Shown: positions 35,734 to 46,419 of the stretch, in pieces
How the letters are laid out: each line of letters begins with the position of its first letter
How positions within the stretch are numbered: the stretch's first letter is position 1
Assembly (NCBI GenBank): GCA_050084985.1
Contig: JBITNC010000001.1
Span: 118,730,001 to 118,794,000 of the forward strand
Direction of reading: 5' to 3'
Source: Nageia nagi
Taxonomy: Eukaryota; Pinophyta
Length of the DNA: 64,000 nt
Program-made: the position numbers and the translations under genes
The notes under the pieces: generated by a model
The model's input: the letters and a program-made list of their open reading frames with translations, nothing else
Databases searched by the model: none
What the model was told of the DNA's origin: nothing

Positions 35734-36564
35734 TGTAGACATCTAAAAGTGACCCCTCTTTCAATAAATGAAAGAGGGTGATAAAATTTTAGACAAATAT
35801 TAAATTTTTTCAAGGTATATCAATCACTAGTAGTTCATTACAATCATTGGTGATCATATCTGATCATTGGCACCTAAGGGGTAATCACTAATGATCCTAT
35901 AAATAGAAAGCACAAAAAAAATAAAAAAATCAGGTGCCCAAGGAAATAAGCTATCAGATCAAGGATGAGTCATCCTTGATCCTATGCTTTCCTTCCATGG
36001 ATTTAATTTGTGACAAGGCTAGATTAAATTTTTTCATCCAGTATTATATTCCAAAATAGTAACTAATGTTGCCTTAGAGAATCCATAAGTAAGACTTCTT
36101 CCAAGGAGAAAAGAGGGAGAAAAAAGGCAACCTTACTCTATTGAATTAGAACTATATTGATAAGTATATTTTAGTTTACTATTTTTTCTTATATGGATGT
36201 TTATTTTATGTTTATTTATTATAATCTTAGAGCATAAACATGTATGTTTACTGGGTTGTTGGTTTGTTCATGTGTAGGATTCCAATACTAGTAATTGATT
36301 GAGGCAAAGAGAAGCAAACAAATAGCAAGGAAGAAGTAATCAAAATCCTTCTTATTGCTGGTTCAATCAAATGACATCTAGATCTTTAAGACATCAATAA
36401 AGAAGGAGCTCCAAGAGGCCTATATTACACATTGTATTGAAGCCCTCCATTGCGAGGCAACCTATAATTAAAATTGAGGTTTATTTAGAGATCAATAAAG
36501 AGTTTCTATTGGTTGTGATAACTTTTGTTTTTGCATGCTTATAGAGTTGATTTTAAAATAAACA
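35734..36564 (+). repeat. L2 3' LTR
   Basis: TGTAGACATCTAAAAGTGACCCC...AAATAAACA, 831 bp, paired with 11787-12585. A TATA box CTATAAATAGAAAG lies near 35897-35910. Confidence 0.88.
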
Positions 36565-36734
36565 AGTATATCTTAAGTGCTTCTATGGTCAAAAGCTTTC
36601 TCTCAATGGAGAGGAATGATCTAAAATTTGGATCATTAGAGTATTCAATATAGATATGTTCAATGTATTCTATCCATTTTTTTCTTTCTTATGCTTCTTT
36701 CGAATAGAAAAATTGATTAAGTTTGAGGAAGATT
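36565..36734 (+). pseudogene. 3' tail of integrase copy B after the L2 insertion
   Basis: Matches 9390-9549 closely (GTCAAAAGCTTTCTCTCAAT, then GATCTAAAATTTGGATC) and leads into LTR 2. It lies directly after the L2 3' LTR. AGTAT at 36565-36569 pairs with GGTAT at 11782-11786 as the diverged target-site duplication. Compared with 9333-9385, some 40 bp are missing. Confidence 0.7.
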
Positions 36735-37516
36735 TGTGATTTCTATGTTTGGTTATTTTCTTTATTAAAAAATATGAGACACAAAAGTTATTCAATTTTG
36801 AAATATGCAATTTTTTTAATGAAATGGGGGAATTTGGGAGGCCAAATTGCAAGCTTCCAAATGGCACCATATTATTGGATTTGCCTAATTTATTGATATT
36901 AGCATGTTTCTAAAGTGGTGTTTTATTTTTTTATTGGATTAATGTCCTATTTTTGGGCTAAATATTTTGTAAGCCTCTAATACTTGAGAGAGAGCATGCA
37001 TTTTCATGTTTAGAAGCTCATATTGGGAGATTTTTGTAAACATTTGAGCTCAAATTTGAACTATGGATAGATGAACCAAATGGGTATCCAAATATGGTAT
37101 TTTTGTTATTTTTTATATTTGTAAAATGATCAAAATTTGATCCTAAAAATTATATAAAAAAGGAACAAATTGGATGTGTTGAAACAAGAAGCTTGTTGGA
37201 GAGTATAGTTCAATTTTATGGTGTTTTTTAGAGCTAAAAGAGTGTATGTGAATATGAGGAGAGGTGTTGGAAGACTATGGAGGTCTTAAGTACTTGAATT
37301 CCATACCCTTTAAAAAAAAACTTTTGTTGATGGATGTAGCCCACACATGGTGAAACAAAGTAAAATTTTCTTGTCTCTATGTGTTTGGAGTTCTATTTTC
37401 TTGTTTAGTTTTGCATATATACTCTCTAATTTTTCCTTACAAGCATTTAATGAGATTTGAGTGTGGAATGATCCTAGAAGATAATGCTAAATTTTAATTC
37501 TATGGTTTATGAATCA
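36735..37516 (+). repeat. LTR 2 of the chromovirus-like family
   Basis: TGTGATTTCTATG...GAATCA, 782 bp, related to LTR 1. TATA-like ATTATATAAAAAAGG near 37148. It is followed by a primer site, so it acts as 3' LTR of copy B and 5' LTR of copy C. Confidence 0.75.
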
Positions 37517-37535
37517 TGATAGGTATTAGAGCAAG
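37517..37535 (+). other. Primer binding site after LTR 2
   Basis: TGATAGGTATTAGAGCAAG, a decayed tRNA-iMet-type site (TGGTATCAGAGC), identical in layout to that at 10486. Confidence 0.65.
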
Positions 37536-37702
37536 AGGTTGAATTGGTATTAACTTTTGTTTTGTGAGTTTTGTTGTTGGGTGTTTGGAATTGTTTTTGC
37601 ATGAATACCAGATTGCAAAGTGAGAGAGGAGAAGAGGAAATTGTAAAAGGAGATTTTGAGATTAGTTCTGGGATTTGGCTAAGGAATTAAAGGGAGATTT
37701 CC

Positions 37703-38780
37703 ATGGAAAATGAAGGAGGAACTAATTTAGGAAAGCAACTTATTGATCTTACCTTAATGTTCCAAAAAAAATATCTTCAATTTCAACATTTCCAAGAGCA
37801 ACAAAATAAGTAGATTGAAGGTGAAACTAGTGAAGGTAAAAAAATGAAAGCTAAAAACTTATATCATTGGATTAAGAAAATTGAAGTGTATTGTAGAATA
37901 TAAAGAATTGAAAATGATGAGAATATGATTCAATTAGCAACTCTTAAGATGAGTGGAAATGCACTTATTTGGTGGGAAAGTTGTATGCAAAGTGAAAACT
38001 ACTCACTCAAAGAATGTTATGCTTCTTAGACTCATTTTGTACAATTGCTTAGAGGTCAATTTTATCCATTTTGCTATCATCAAAAAGCAATCATGGAATT
38101 GCAATGCTTCCATCAAGTAAAGTCACAAAGTGTGCAAGAATACACTACAAAGTTTTGAAAAAGGGCTAATATGCTAGGTATTTATCTTAGTTCCCAAGAC
38201 ACTCTTCTAAAGTATATTGGTGGTTTGCATAATTACTTAAATCATACTTTGTAGATGTTTGATCAAACTAATTTGGATAAATTTTGTGTATAATCCACAC
38301 ACTTAGAAGAAAGAGGGAAATTAATTAAATAAGGGAAAAGAAAAAATGCTTCTAATATTAATAATTATGAAAAGAATAACAAAAAAAGGGAAGAAAAAAA
38401 ATAAAACTACATCTACTACACAAAAAGAGAAGTCTAAATATGTTTGTACTCATTATAAAAAGGAAGGTCATTTAAAGGCTAAGAGTTGGAAATTGCATCC
38501 TGAATTACACCATAACATAAAAGTCAAAAGAAATAAGCAAATACTATTGCTAAAGAAATTAAAGATGTTTCGGAAAAAGATGAGAAAATGGCATGTATGG
38601 TCTTGCATAATTCATCTAATGAAGATGAAGAAAAGAAGAAAATTGAACTTTTTTACATTAAAGTACAAGCTAAGAAAATAAGAATTTAATACATTGTTTG
38701 ATCCTAGTTCACAAGATAACTTAATTATTGAGAAATATGTAGGATCACTTGCACTCACTACTCAACCACATCCACACCCT
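37703..38780 (+). pseudogene. gag: Chromovirus-like gag and protease start, copy C
   Basis: Starts at ATG 37703. The gag core is at about 37850-38290 (NLYHWIKKIEVYCRI, SGNALIWWESCM, QLLRGQFYP, HQVKSQSVQEYTTKF). The zinc knuckle at 38440-38500 reads CTHYKKEGHLKAKSW. The family pattern is C-x2-C-x4-H-x4-C, so the second and last Cys are lost. Protease begins near 38690 with LFDPSSQDNLI, where the active-site Gly is Ser. The frame is then cut at 38780 by the LTR at 38781. About six in-frame stops. This 5' half and the 3' halves at 7755-11786 together cover most of one element type. Confidence 0.85.
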
Positions 38781-39495
38781 TGTTGGAATGCATAATGCAT
38801 TATTGTAAAGGTTTGTTTTAAATCTTTGATGTAAATTCACTAATACTTAAGGGTATCATTTTATACCTTAAGTTTTTAAGTGAATATGATAATGTAACTT
38901 GTCTACACTCCATTTTATGAGCATGCCCCTTGGGTAAAAGGATGTGCATGTCATGCTTTTGTACATTGGATAAAAGGTTGATCCAAAGAGGAATTTTGGC
39001 CTATAAATAGAAGGCTCCTTCTTTTTGATCACACACCAATTGTGGAGTAAAGTTATGCTATAGAATAGAAGTGTAGGAGTTGATATTAGGAGGATTATAA
39101 GAGAGTTGTATTTGTGATTGAAGTAAAGATCTAGTTAGTGGATGTACTCCAAGTTGGAGGAACCACTTACATCTTGTGTTATCTTTGTGAGATTGCTTTG
39201 TGTAATAGTTAGATGTGAATTGAGAGCTTTTATGTGATCTTGGTAGTTTAGGATTATTCTTATTATGGTTCAATTCTCTCATTAAGATGTGTAGGAGATG
39301 AGATTAGAAGGATTGTAAGAAAGTTGTATTTATGATTGAAGTAAAGATCTAGTTAGTGGATGTACTCCAAGTTGGAGGAACCACTTACATCTTGTGTTTT
39401 CTTTGTGAGATTGCTTTGTATGATAGATGTGAATTGAGAGCTTTCATGTGATCTTGGTAGTTTAGGATTGTTCTTGTTATGGTTCAATTCTCTCA
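38781..39495 (+). repeat. LTR of element F with internal duplication
   Basis: TGTTGGAATGCATAATG...CAATTCTCTCA, 715 bp, inserted in the protease of copy C and followed by a primer site. The class is not determined. No second copy of the LTR is in the window, so the element is either truncated, or its other end lies beyond 64000. Confidence 0.7.
39071..39495 (+). repeat. Tandem duplication of about 215 bp at the LTR end
   Basis: Copy 1 is 39071-39288 and copy 2 is 39289-39495. Both start GTGTAGGAG and run through AAGATCTAGTTAGTGGATG to CAATTCTCTCA, with about 90 percent or more identity by eye. Confidence 0.88.
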
Positions 39496-39513
39496 TTTGG
39501 TATCAGAACACCT
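39496..39513 (+). other. Element F primer binding site
   Basis: TTTGGTATCAGAACACCT; TGGTATCAGAAC at 39498-39509 resembles the tRNA-iMet-type site. Confidence 0.65.
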
Positions 39514-40555
39514 TGGAGGCTCCTCTTCACATCCTTGGTTTGGAGACTCATCTTCAAATTGGAGGTCTTCATTCTTAAACCTACTCTTCATTTTGAGGTA
39601 AATTCAAGAGAAAGTATAACCTCCTTCATATAAACACCTTCAAATTGGTATAACATATTATGTTCTATGTGTTAGTTTATTTTTTGCAAATTTGATAATA
39701 TGATGCATTATTTAGAAGGATATATATATATATACACTAACTCCTTATTTGTATTTTTTTTATGCTTACCTTTTGTTTGAGAAGTTAGTATACAAAAAAT
39801 GCAATTTTTTATATATATAAACCATCCATTTTCAATAATAAAAATTGCATTTTTTTTATAAATATTTTTTTTTCCTTCTTAAAAAAAAAGGGGGTATAAA
39901 GATATTATATATATTACCAAAAAAATTACATTGTTTATTTTTCTATATATAAAAATTCAAAATAATTTTTTGTTATATTCTATTATAACAAAATGAAATA
40001 TACTACTATTCAAACTATATATATAAATTTATTGGTAGCTATTTTTTTTCTCAAATTTTGGGAACATTATTCTCTGCTAGTAGCTAGATAGATCCCTTCT
40101 TAACATTTTACTCATTTTTTTAGCTGCCACCTCAAGTGCACTTCTTTTTTTTCCTCACATCTAGCTCTTTTCTCTGCATAATCTAGTTAGCTTTGGACCC
40201 ACTTGATAGCTCAAAGTCTTCCTCTATGTTCGTAGGCATCATTCCTTATTTGAATGGTCTAGTCTAGTTCAAACCCTCATAGGAAACCACTTGTTATTAA
40301 TAGGAGCACACCTTAAAATCACCACTCCTTGGCCCTCTTCTCTTTGAGAACTATGACTCTACCCTCCATCTATCTTCAATCTCCCTCTGCTCAAACTAAC
40401 TCTTCTTATTTCATGACAGTCTCCCTATCATTCGTGCATGGCCTTCCCCTTTCATCTTAGGTAGCCCCTTCTTTTTAGTTTTGAGAACTATGATTGGAAA
40501 TGGAGAATATTGAATGCCACACAAAAATAACACACCGCACCAGCCATGTATAGTC
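39514..40555. other. Noncoding, possible leader of element F
   Basis: TA-rich runs at 39720-39740 and 39810-40030, then CT-rich sequence. No recognisable gene. It ends at TAGTC (40551-40555), the left target duplication of element D. Confidence 0.35.
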
Positions 40556-40927
40556 TGTTAGGTCGCTATACTACTCATGTAGCCCATATATTGTTATTAT
40601 GTGTCCCATAGAAGTCCACTATGGTTATTGTTAGTCCCTTACATTATTATTGTTATGTTGTATAGACATTATTATTGTTATGTCAGCAAGTTTCCTTTCA
40701 TTGTAGTGGCAACCCTTGGAATCCTATATATACTAAGGAGGTATTATCATTTGGAGTGTCTATTATTGTGTAATTGATGTGATGTAAAGGAGGTTGCCCC
40801 TTGAAATGGCTTATTACAAAAGAAAGTTACCCCATTAAAGTGGATTATTATAGATTTTATCTCTTATTCAATTCATTTATATCTTCTCTCATGATTTTAT
40901 GCTATTTTAGGAACTTTGTTCATAACA
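40556..40927 (+). repeat. Element D 5' LTR
   Basis: 372 bp; TATA-like CCTATATATACTAAGG near 40721-40736. It is longer than the 3' LTR by two small stretches (around 40665 and 40825-40860). Confidence 0.85.
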
Positions 40928-40945
40928 TTTGGTACCAGAGCAAAT
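40928..40945 (+). other. Element D primer binding site
   Basis: TTTGGTACCAGAGCAAAT. TGGTACCAGAGC at 40930-40941 differs by one base from the iMet-type site. Confidence 0.65.
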
Positions 40946-42022
40946 GATTCTAGGGTTTCATGGCTCAAAAATAGTCATCATGGAAATTTTGCTACCAATT
41001 TGGTTTTGCAAGGATTTAGATTCTAAAAGTTATTGGGTTTTTAAAAGACATATATAAGATATTTTAGTTCAAATTTCAACTCCTAATTCACTATATTTGT
41101 CAAGTTACACTCAGGGTAAGTTAAGGTTTGTGACTAGTCTCAAAAGCAGGTCTAAAATAGGTGTTCTAGATAAAAAGTGTAAATCAGAAGTTTTATAGAT
41201 TAAAAATAGGTTAAACCTATTGGATTGGTTAGGGTATAGAATAAATTTTATTTGTTACAATTTTCAAGATCTAGAAATAAACAAGTGACACAAGGCACTT
41301 CGTACAAGTTTGCTCTTCAAAAAAATTCAAAAATTGGTACATTTTGGGAAAGTTGCAGCCATTTCCTCTTGGACTATCAAAATTTGATGAAATATATGGC
41401 ATTGAAAAGAAGACATCTATGGCTACCATATGTAGACATTTCAGACTCTAAAGGGCCAAAATTTCAGATTTATATCAGTTGGAAGATTGGACAATAGAAT
41501 AGTCTCCAAATCATGGTTTAAAAAGGTACAATTTATTTTTTATGTTTTTTAAATTTGCATATATTTTGATTGGAAGGTCTATTTGGGGTGATTCATAAGC
41601 TATTGGAAAGAGAAGAAAGAAGAGATTCTTGTAGGTATAGACATGTTTTGGCATCTTTAAACATAGGAGCTATCATTACTTTGCCAGCATTGCATTTTGG
41701 GGAATTATGGTCTCCTATAACATATTCGTAGTATATCGCTTAGGCCACTGTTGGATTCTCTCATGTACCTTGAGTATATAGAGAGGCCATCATGCTCATG
41801 CATGTATATGGTATATAGAGACGTCCTTTAGGATTCCCTCACATACTATGAGTATATTAGCAAGGGCCCTTTTCGAATGGTTGTGCATTAGATAGCACTA
41901 GCACAGATTTGAGCTCCCATGTACCTTGCATATATAGGGAGACCCCCTAGAATCCTGAAACCAACCAAGTTAACCTTTTGACCATATAAGAAATTCCTAC
42001 TCCATAGTAATACTTAGTCAAA
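40946..42022 (+). other. Element D leader with degenerate repeats
   Basis: No gene. At 41745-41950 a unit like TCTCATGTACCTTGAGTATATAG (in parts) occurs three to four times in degenerate form. Confidence 0.45.
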
Positions 42023-42704
42023 ATGCCACTGAAAAAAATTTCTACACCAACTAGACCTCCAGAGGGTTCATCCATGACTATAGAAGAAAGTGAAGACATA
42101 TTCTTTTGAATATCCAAGTGGAAGAATTGGTTAAAGGGTGTGTAAAAAAGGGTGATATGGAGGAATTAAAAAGGGATTTAACAAAAGGGATGGTAAGATA
42201 AATTGATTTAATTACTTTGAAGGAAGAGTTGGTGACTAAAATAGATAAAAATATGGAAAAGAGTTTTCAACTCATACAAAACCCAGAGGGAAAGATTCCT
42301 AAAGATGTTGATATGGCCTAAGGTTATCAGGAAAATAATGATATTGTTCAAGGAGATAAATCCTTAATTAATAAGCCTAATTTAGGAGGATATGCTTCTA
42401 CTAATGGAAGTAATCAAGCATGGTTCTCAAGGGGAATCCAAATCCCCAAGATCAACATGAGGAAGTTTGATGGAAGGGACCCCATCACTTTGATATTTCA
42501 AATGGAGCATTTTTTTTATCTACACCAAGTACCAACATCACAAAAAGTAACTATTGCATCCTTGTATCTAGAGCCTAAGTAGGTTGTATGGTACCAATGG
42601 CTTTGTGAATGTAAAAAGGGTTCTATTATATCTTGGTCCATTTTTACAAAGGAACTAATAGCCTACCATGAGGATGTTAAGAATAATTCCTTCTTTACTC
42701 AATT
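42023..42704 (+). pseudogene. gag: Element D gag, first part
   Basis: Starts at ATG 42023 (MPLKKISTPTRPPEG). The retrotransposon gag core is at 42440-42700: MRKFDGRDPITLIFQMEHFF, LHQVPTSQKVTIASLYLEP, VVWYQWLCECKKGSIISW, then TKELIAYHEDVKNNSFFTQ. Broken by stops near 42108, 42141 and 42581. It is interrupted at CAATT (42700-42704), the left target duplication of E, and continues at 62054. Confidence 0.85.
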
Positions 42705-43554
42705 TATTGCAGTGAAAATAGAGCTGGAATGTAGAATAACATGAAATACAAATTATTCTTAAATCTTCATTGAACCTCAAATTAAGTAAAATAGATAGAA
42801 ATGTTGTAATTGTAAATTGATATTGATTTTTAGTTCAAACTACAATTTTCCCTTGGAAGGGACTTTTACAAATGTCATTTTCCAAAATAAGAGTATTAGA
42901 TCTCCATTGTTTTTTGATTTGCTTGCTTCTCTCCTTGATATAGACAACCTATAAATCCTACACACATGCAAAAGACAATAACATCAAAGCATATACGTAT
43001 GACATGTATTAAATTGAAGCTAACATAAAACAATAAAAGGTATGAGCTCACAAGATTTTGGCAGCATTACCCTACTTCAAAATTGGGTTAAGATTCTCTC
43101 TTAAATTGCTTTGTATGGGCTTGTATTTATAGATTTTGGGTGAGACGTTCCAAAGTTGGTAAGGGGAAGTGAAGAGCCATCGTAGGTCATAACTGACCCC
43201 CTCTATCCACATCATCTTGGAAAGATGAATCATTTCAACTTTCTCTCATTGTTTTGGTTTCTTGTTTGGCTGTTACAGAGTCACCGGTGATTACCATACG
43301 AACGCTAGCGATCACCTCAAAATGCTAGCGACTATCTTGGGTCACTGGCACTAGTTTTTAATTTTATGATAATATTAAAATGATTGTTAAATAGCCAATT
43401 TTACCTAAAAAGAGCCATGTGACCATCCATTTTGCATGTACTCAACGGGAGCTATCCAATAATAAGGTTTTAAACCTATTTTATATGGTCACGAAGAGTT
43501 ATGATTATTTCAATGTTTACTAATTAAAAAAAGGGACATTTTTAAGTGTCTACA
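42705..43554 (-). repeat. Element E 3' LTR
   Basis: 850 bp, ends TATTGCAG on the left (from TGTTACAG) and TGTCTACA on the right. Contains GC-motif copies at 43280-43350 (TCACCGGTGAT, ACGCTAGCGATC, GCTAGCGAC). A TATA box (TCTATAAATACAAG on the - strand) lies near 43122-43137. Confidence 0.9.
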
Positions 43555-46388
43555 TTTTGCCCCTTTTTGAATTATCAATTGAAAATGCGGTTGATAATTT
43601 CAAAAATATAGAATGAGAAGCTTTGTTGCTTTTTTATGATATAAGTTTTGACTCAATTTCTTAGATGAATCAAAATTTTGATAAAATGTGTTTTCATTTT
43701 ACATTTGATGTAGTTTTGAAAACAAATTTGAATATACTTCAGAAGTGACTATTTTTGGTATCACAATGTGTTGAGCTTGTATGACAGGTGCATGACATTT
43801 CTATTATGTCATTTTGCATGTCTAAGCACACATGTACCATATAAGTCCTCTTCAGTATATGAGTTTGATGGTGTTGTCCTTTATCCCGACAACGGGGTTT
43901 CAAGATGATCTCCTGTAACAATGATACATCACATTTTATCATTTTTTATTTTCTTGACCAATTAAAGGTTATTTTGAGAAATTTTTTAATATTCTCATGG
44001 CTATTCCCAAATGTGGCATTTTACTTCCAATCACCAGCATCTAGTGGTAGTCATCGACGTCCATCTTAGAGTCACCGACATTTAGTTATAGTCACCAGTG
44101 TCCATCTCCAAGTCATCAAATGTTTCAAAAAGAAAAAGTTTGACTTTTCTTATTCATTTCTTTTTAGCTGTCACTTTCATTGTTAGCCAGAACCAATTTC
44201 TATCATGATCTCATTGATTTCTAGCTATTGATATTCGTTACAATCACCATGCCTCCACGTAGACACTCCACTAGACGTTCTTAACCTATCTAGGAAGAGG
44301 TAGGGTTTTGAAATCACTTTCTTTTCTATTTTTTTTATAACTTGTATTTTAACCATTTAATTCTAAAATTAAAATTGTAAATGACATTTAAAAATGATTT
44401 TGGTTGTTTCTATCAAATGAATTTTGAAAATCCTACTTTTATTTATATCTTTTGTGAAATTTTTCATAATTCAACCTCGGTCGTTGACCTAGGTCAAATG
44501 ATGATAGAGTCATCGATGTTTGGAATGTGAATGCCAGCGACTGAGTCTTACTTATTTGAAACATTGGCCTTTTAGTATAAAATGCCATGAACCTCAAATT
44601 AAGTAAAATAGATAGAAATGTTGTAATTGTAAATTGATATTGATTTTTTAGTTCAAACTAAAATTTGCCCTTGGAAGGGACTTTTACAAATGCCATTTGC
44701 TAAAATAAGAGTATTAGATCTCCATTGTTTTTTGATTTGCTTGCTTCTCTCCTTGATATAGACAACCTGTAAATCCTACACACATGCAAAAGATAATAAC
44801 ATCAAAGTATCTATGTATGACATGTATTAAATTAAAGCTAACATAAAACAATAAAAGGTATGAGCTCACAAGATTTTGGCAGCATTACCCTACTTCAAAA
44901 TTGGGTCAAGATTCTCTCTTAAATTGCTTTGTATGGGCTTGTATTTATAGATTTTGGGTGAGATGTTCCAAGGCTAGTAAGGGGAAGTGAAGAGCCACCG
45001 TAGGTCATAACTGACCCCCTCTATCCACATCATCTTAGAAAGATGAATCGTTTCAACTTTCTCTTGCTATTTTGGTTTCTTGTTCAATTGTTATAGAGTC
45101 AACGACGATCGCCTCAAAACATCGACAACTATCTTGGGTCGCTGGTGATTGGTTTTTAATTTTATGATAATATTAAAATGATTGTTAAATAGCCAATTTT
45201 ACCTAAAAAGAGCCATTTGACCATCCATTTTGCATGTACTCAATAGGAGCTATCCAATAATAAGGTTTTAAACCTATTTTATATGGTCACGAAGAGTTAT
45301 GATTATTTCAATGTTTACTAATTAAAAAAAGGGACATTTTTAAGTGTCTACATTTTGCCCCTTTTTGAATTATCAACCGAAAATGCGATTGATAATTTCA
45401 AAAATATAGAATGAGAAGCTTTGTTTCTTTTTTATGATATAATTTTTGACTCAATTTCTTAGATGAATCAAAATTTTGATAAAATGTGTTTTCATTTTAC
45501 ATTTGATGTAGTTTTGAAAACAAATTTGAATATACTTTAGAAGTGACTATTTTTGGTATGATAATGTGTTGAGCTTGTGTGACAGTTGCATGACATTTCT
45601 ATTATGTCATTTTACATGTCTAAGTGCACATGTACTGTATAAGTCCTCTTTAGTATATGAGTTTGATGGTGTTGTCCTTTGTCTCGACAACGAGGTTTCA
45701 AGATGATCTCCTATAACAATGATACATCACATTTTATCAGTTTTTGATTTTCTTTAACAATTCAAGGTTATTTTGAGAAATTTTTTAATATTCTCATGGC
45801 TATTCCCAAATGTGGCATTTTACTTCCAATCACCAATGTTTAGTGGTGTTCACCGGTGTCCATCTTAGAGTCACCAGTGTTTAGTTACAGTCACCGACAT
45901 CTGTCTCCAAGTCACTAGATGTTTCAAAAAGAAAGAGTTTTGACTTTTCTTATTCATTTCTTTTTAGCTGTCACTTTCATTATCAGCCAGAACTAGTTTC
46001 CATCATGATCTCATTGATTTCTAGCCGTTGATATTCATTACAATCACCATGCCTCCATGTAGACACTTCACTGGACATTCTCGACCTATCCGGGAAGAGG
46101 TAGGGTTTTGAAATCACTTTCTTTTCTATTTTTGGTTTATAACTTGTATTTTAACTTTTAATTCTAAAATTAAAATTGTGAATGACATTTAAAAATGATT
46201 TTGGTTGTTTCTATCAGATGAATTTTGAAAATCCTACTTTTATTTATATCTTTTGTGAAATTTTTCATAATTCAACCTCAGTCACCGACCTAGGCTGAAC
46301 GATGATAGAGTCATCAGTGTTTGGAATGCGAATGCGATGACTGAGTCTTACTTATTTGAAATGCTAGCATTTTAGTATAAAATGCCAT
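42772..46388 (-). repeat. 1.8-kb tandem duplication including the LTR
   Basis: Unit 1 is 42772-44588 (1817 bp) and unit 2 is 44589-46388 (1800 bp). Both start GAACCTCAAATTAAG and end GTATAAAATGCCAT. Each unit holds most of the LTR, the polypurine tract and about 1 kb upstream of the PMD gene with GC motifs (44030-44110, 44505-44545; 45830-45920, 46285-46340). No gene inside. Confidence 0.92.
43555..43568 (-). other. Element E polypurine tract
   Basis: AAAAAGGGGCAAAA on the - strand, next to the 3' LTR. A second copy lies in the tandem duplicate near 45356-45370. Confidence 0.75.
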
Positions 46389-46419
46389 TTTTTTTTGAGC
46401 TATACCTTTTTAACATTAT

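Larger units (their letters stand above)
11787..36564 (+). mobile_element. Element L2: Tat-like retrotransposon, host of element Y
   Basis: A complete but decayed LTR element. LTRs lie at 11787-12585 and 35734-36564, both starting TGTARACAYCTAAAARTGACCCC and ending AAACA. The primer site is tRNA-Asn type, the polypurine tract is AAAAAAGGGGCAAAA, and the 5-bp target duplication is GGTAT/AGTAT. Without the nested Y element it is about 16.8 kb. Order: leader, gag, protease with a G-patch-like segment, RT, dual RNase H, integrase, sense extra ORF, noncoding region with a conserved hairpin block, antisense PMD fragment, 3' LTR. The dual RNase H and the LNK-ACxKDDFPLPxID-type RT place it near the Tat/Ogre branch. 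All frames are broken. Confidence 0.9.
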
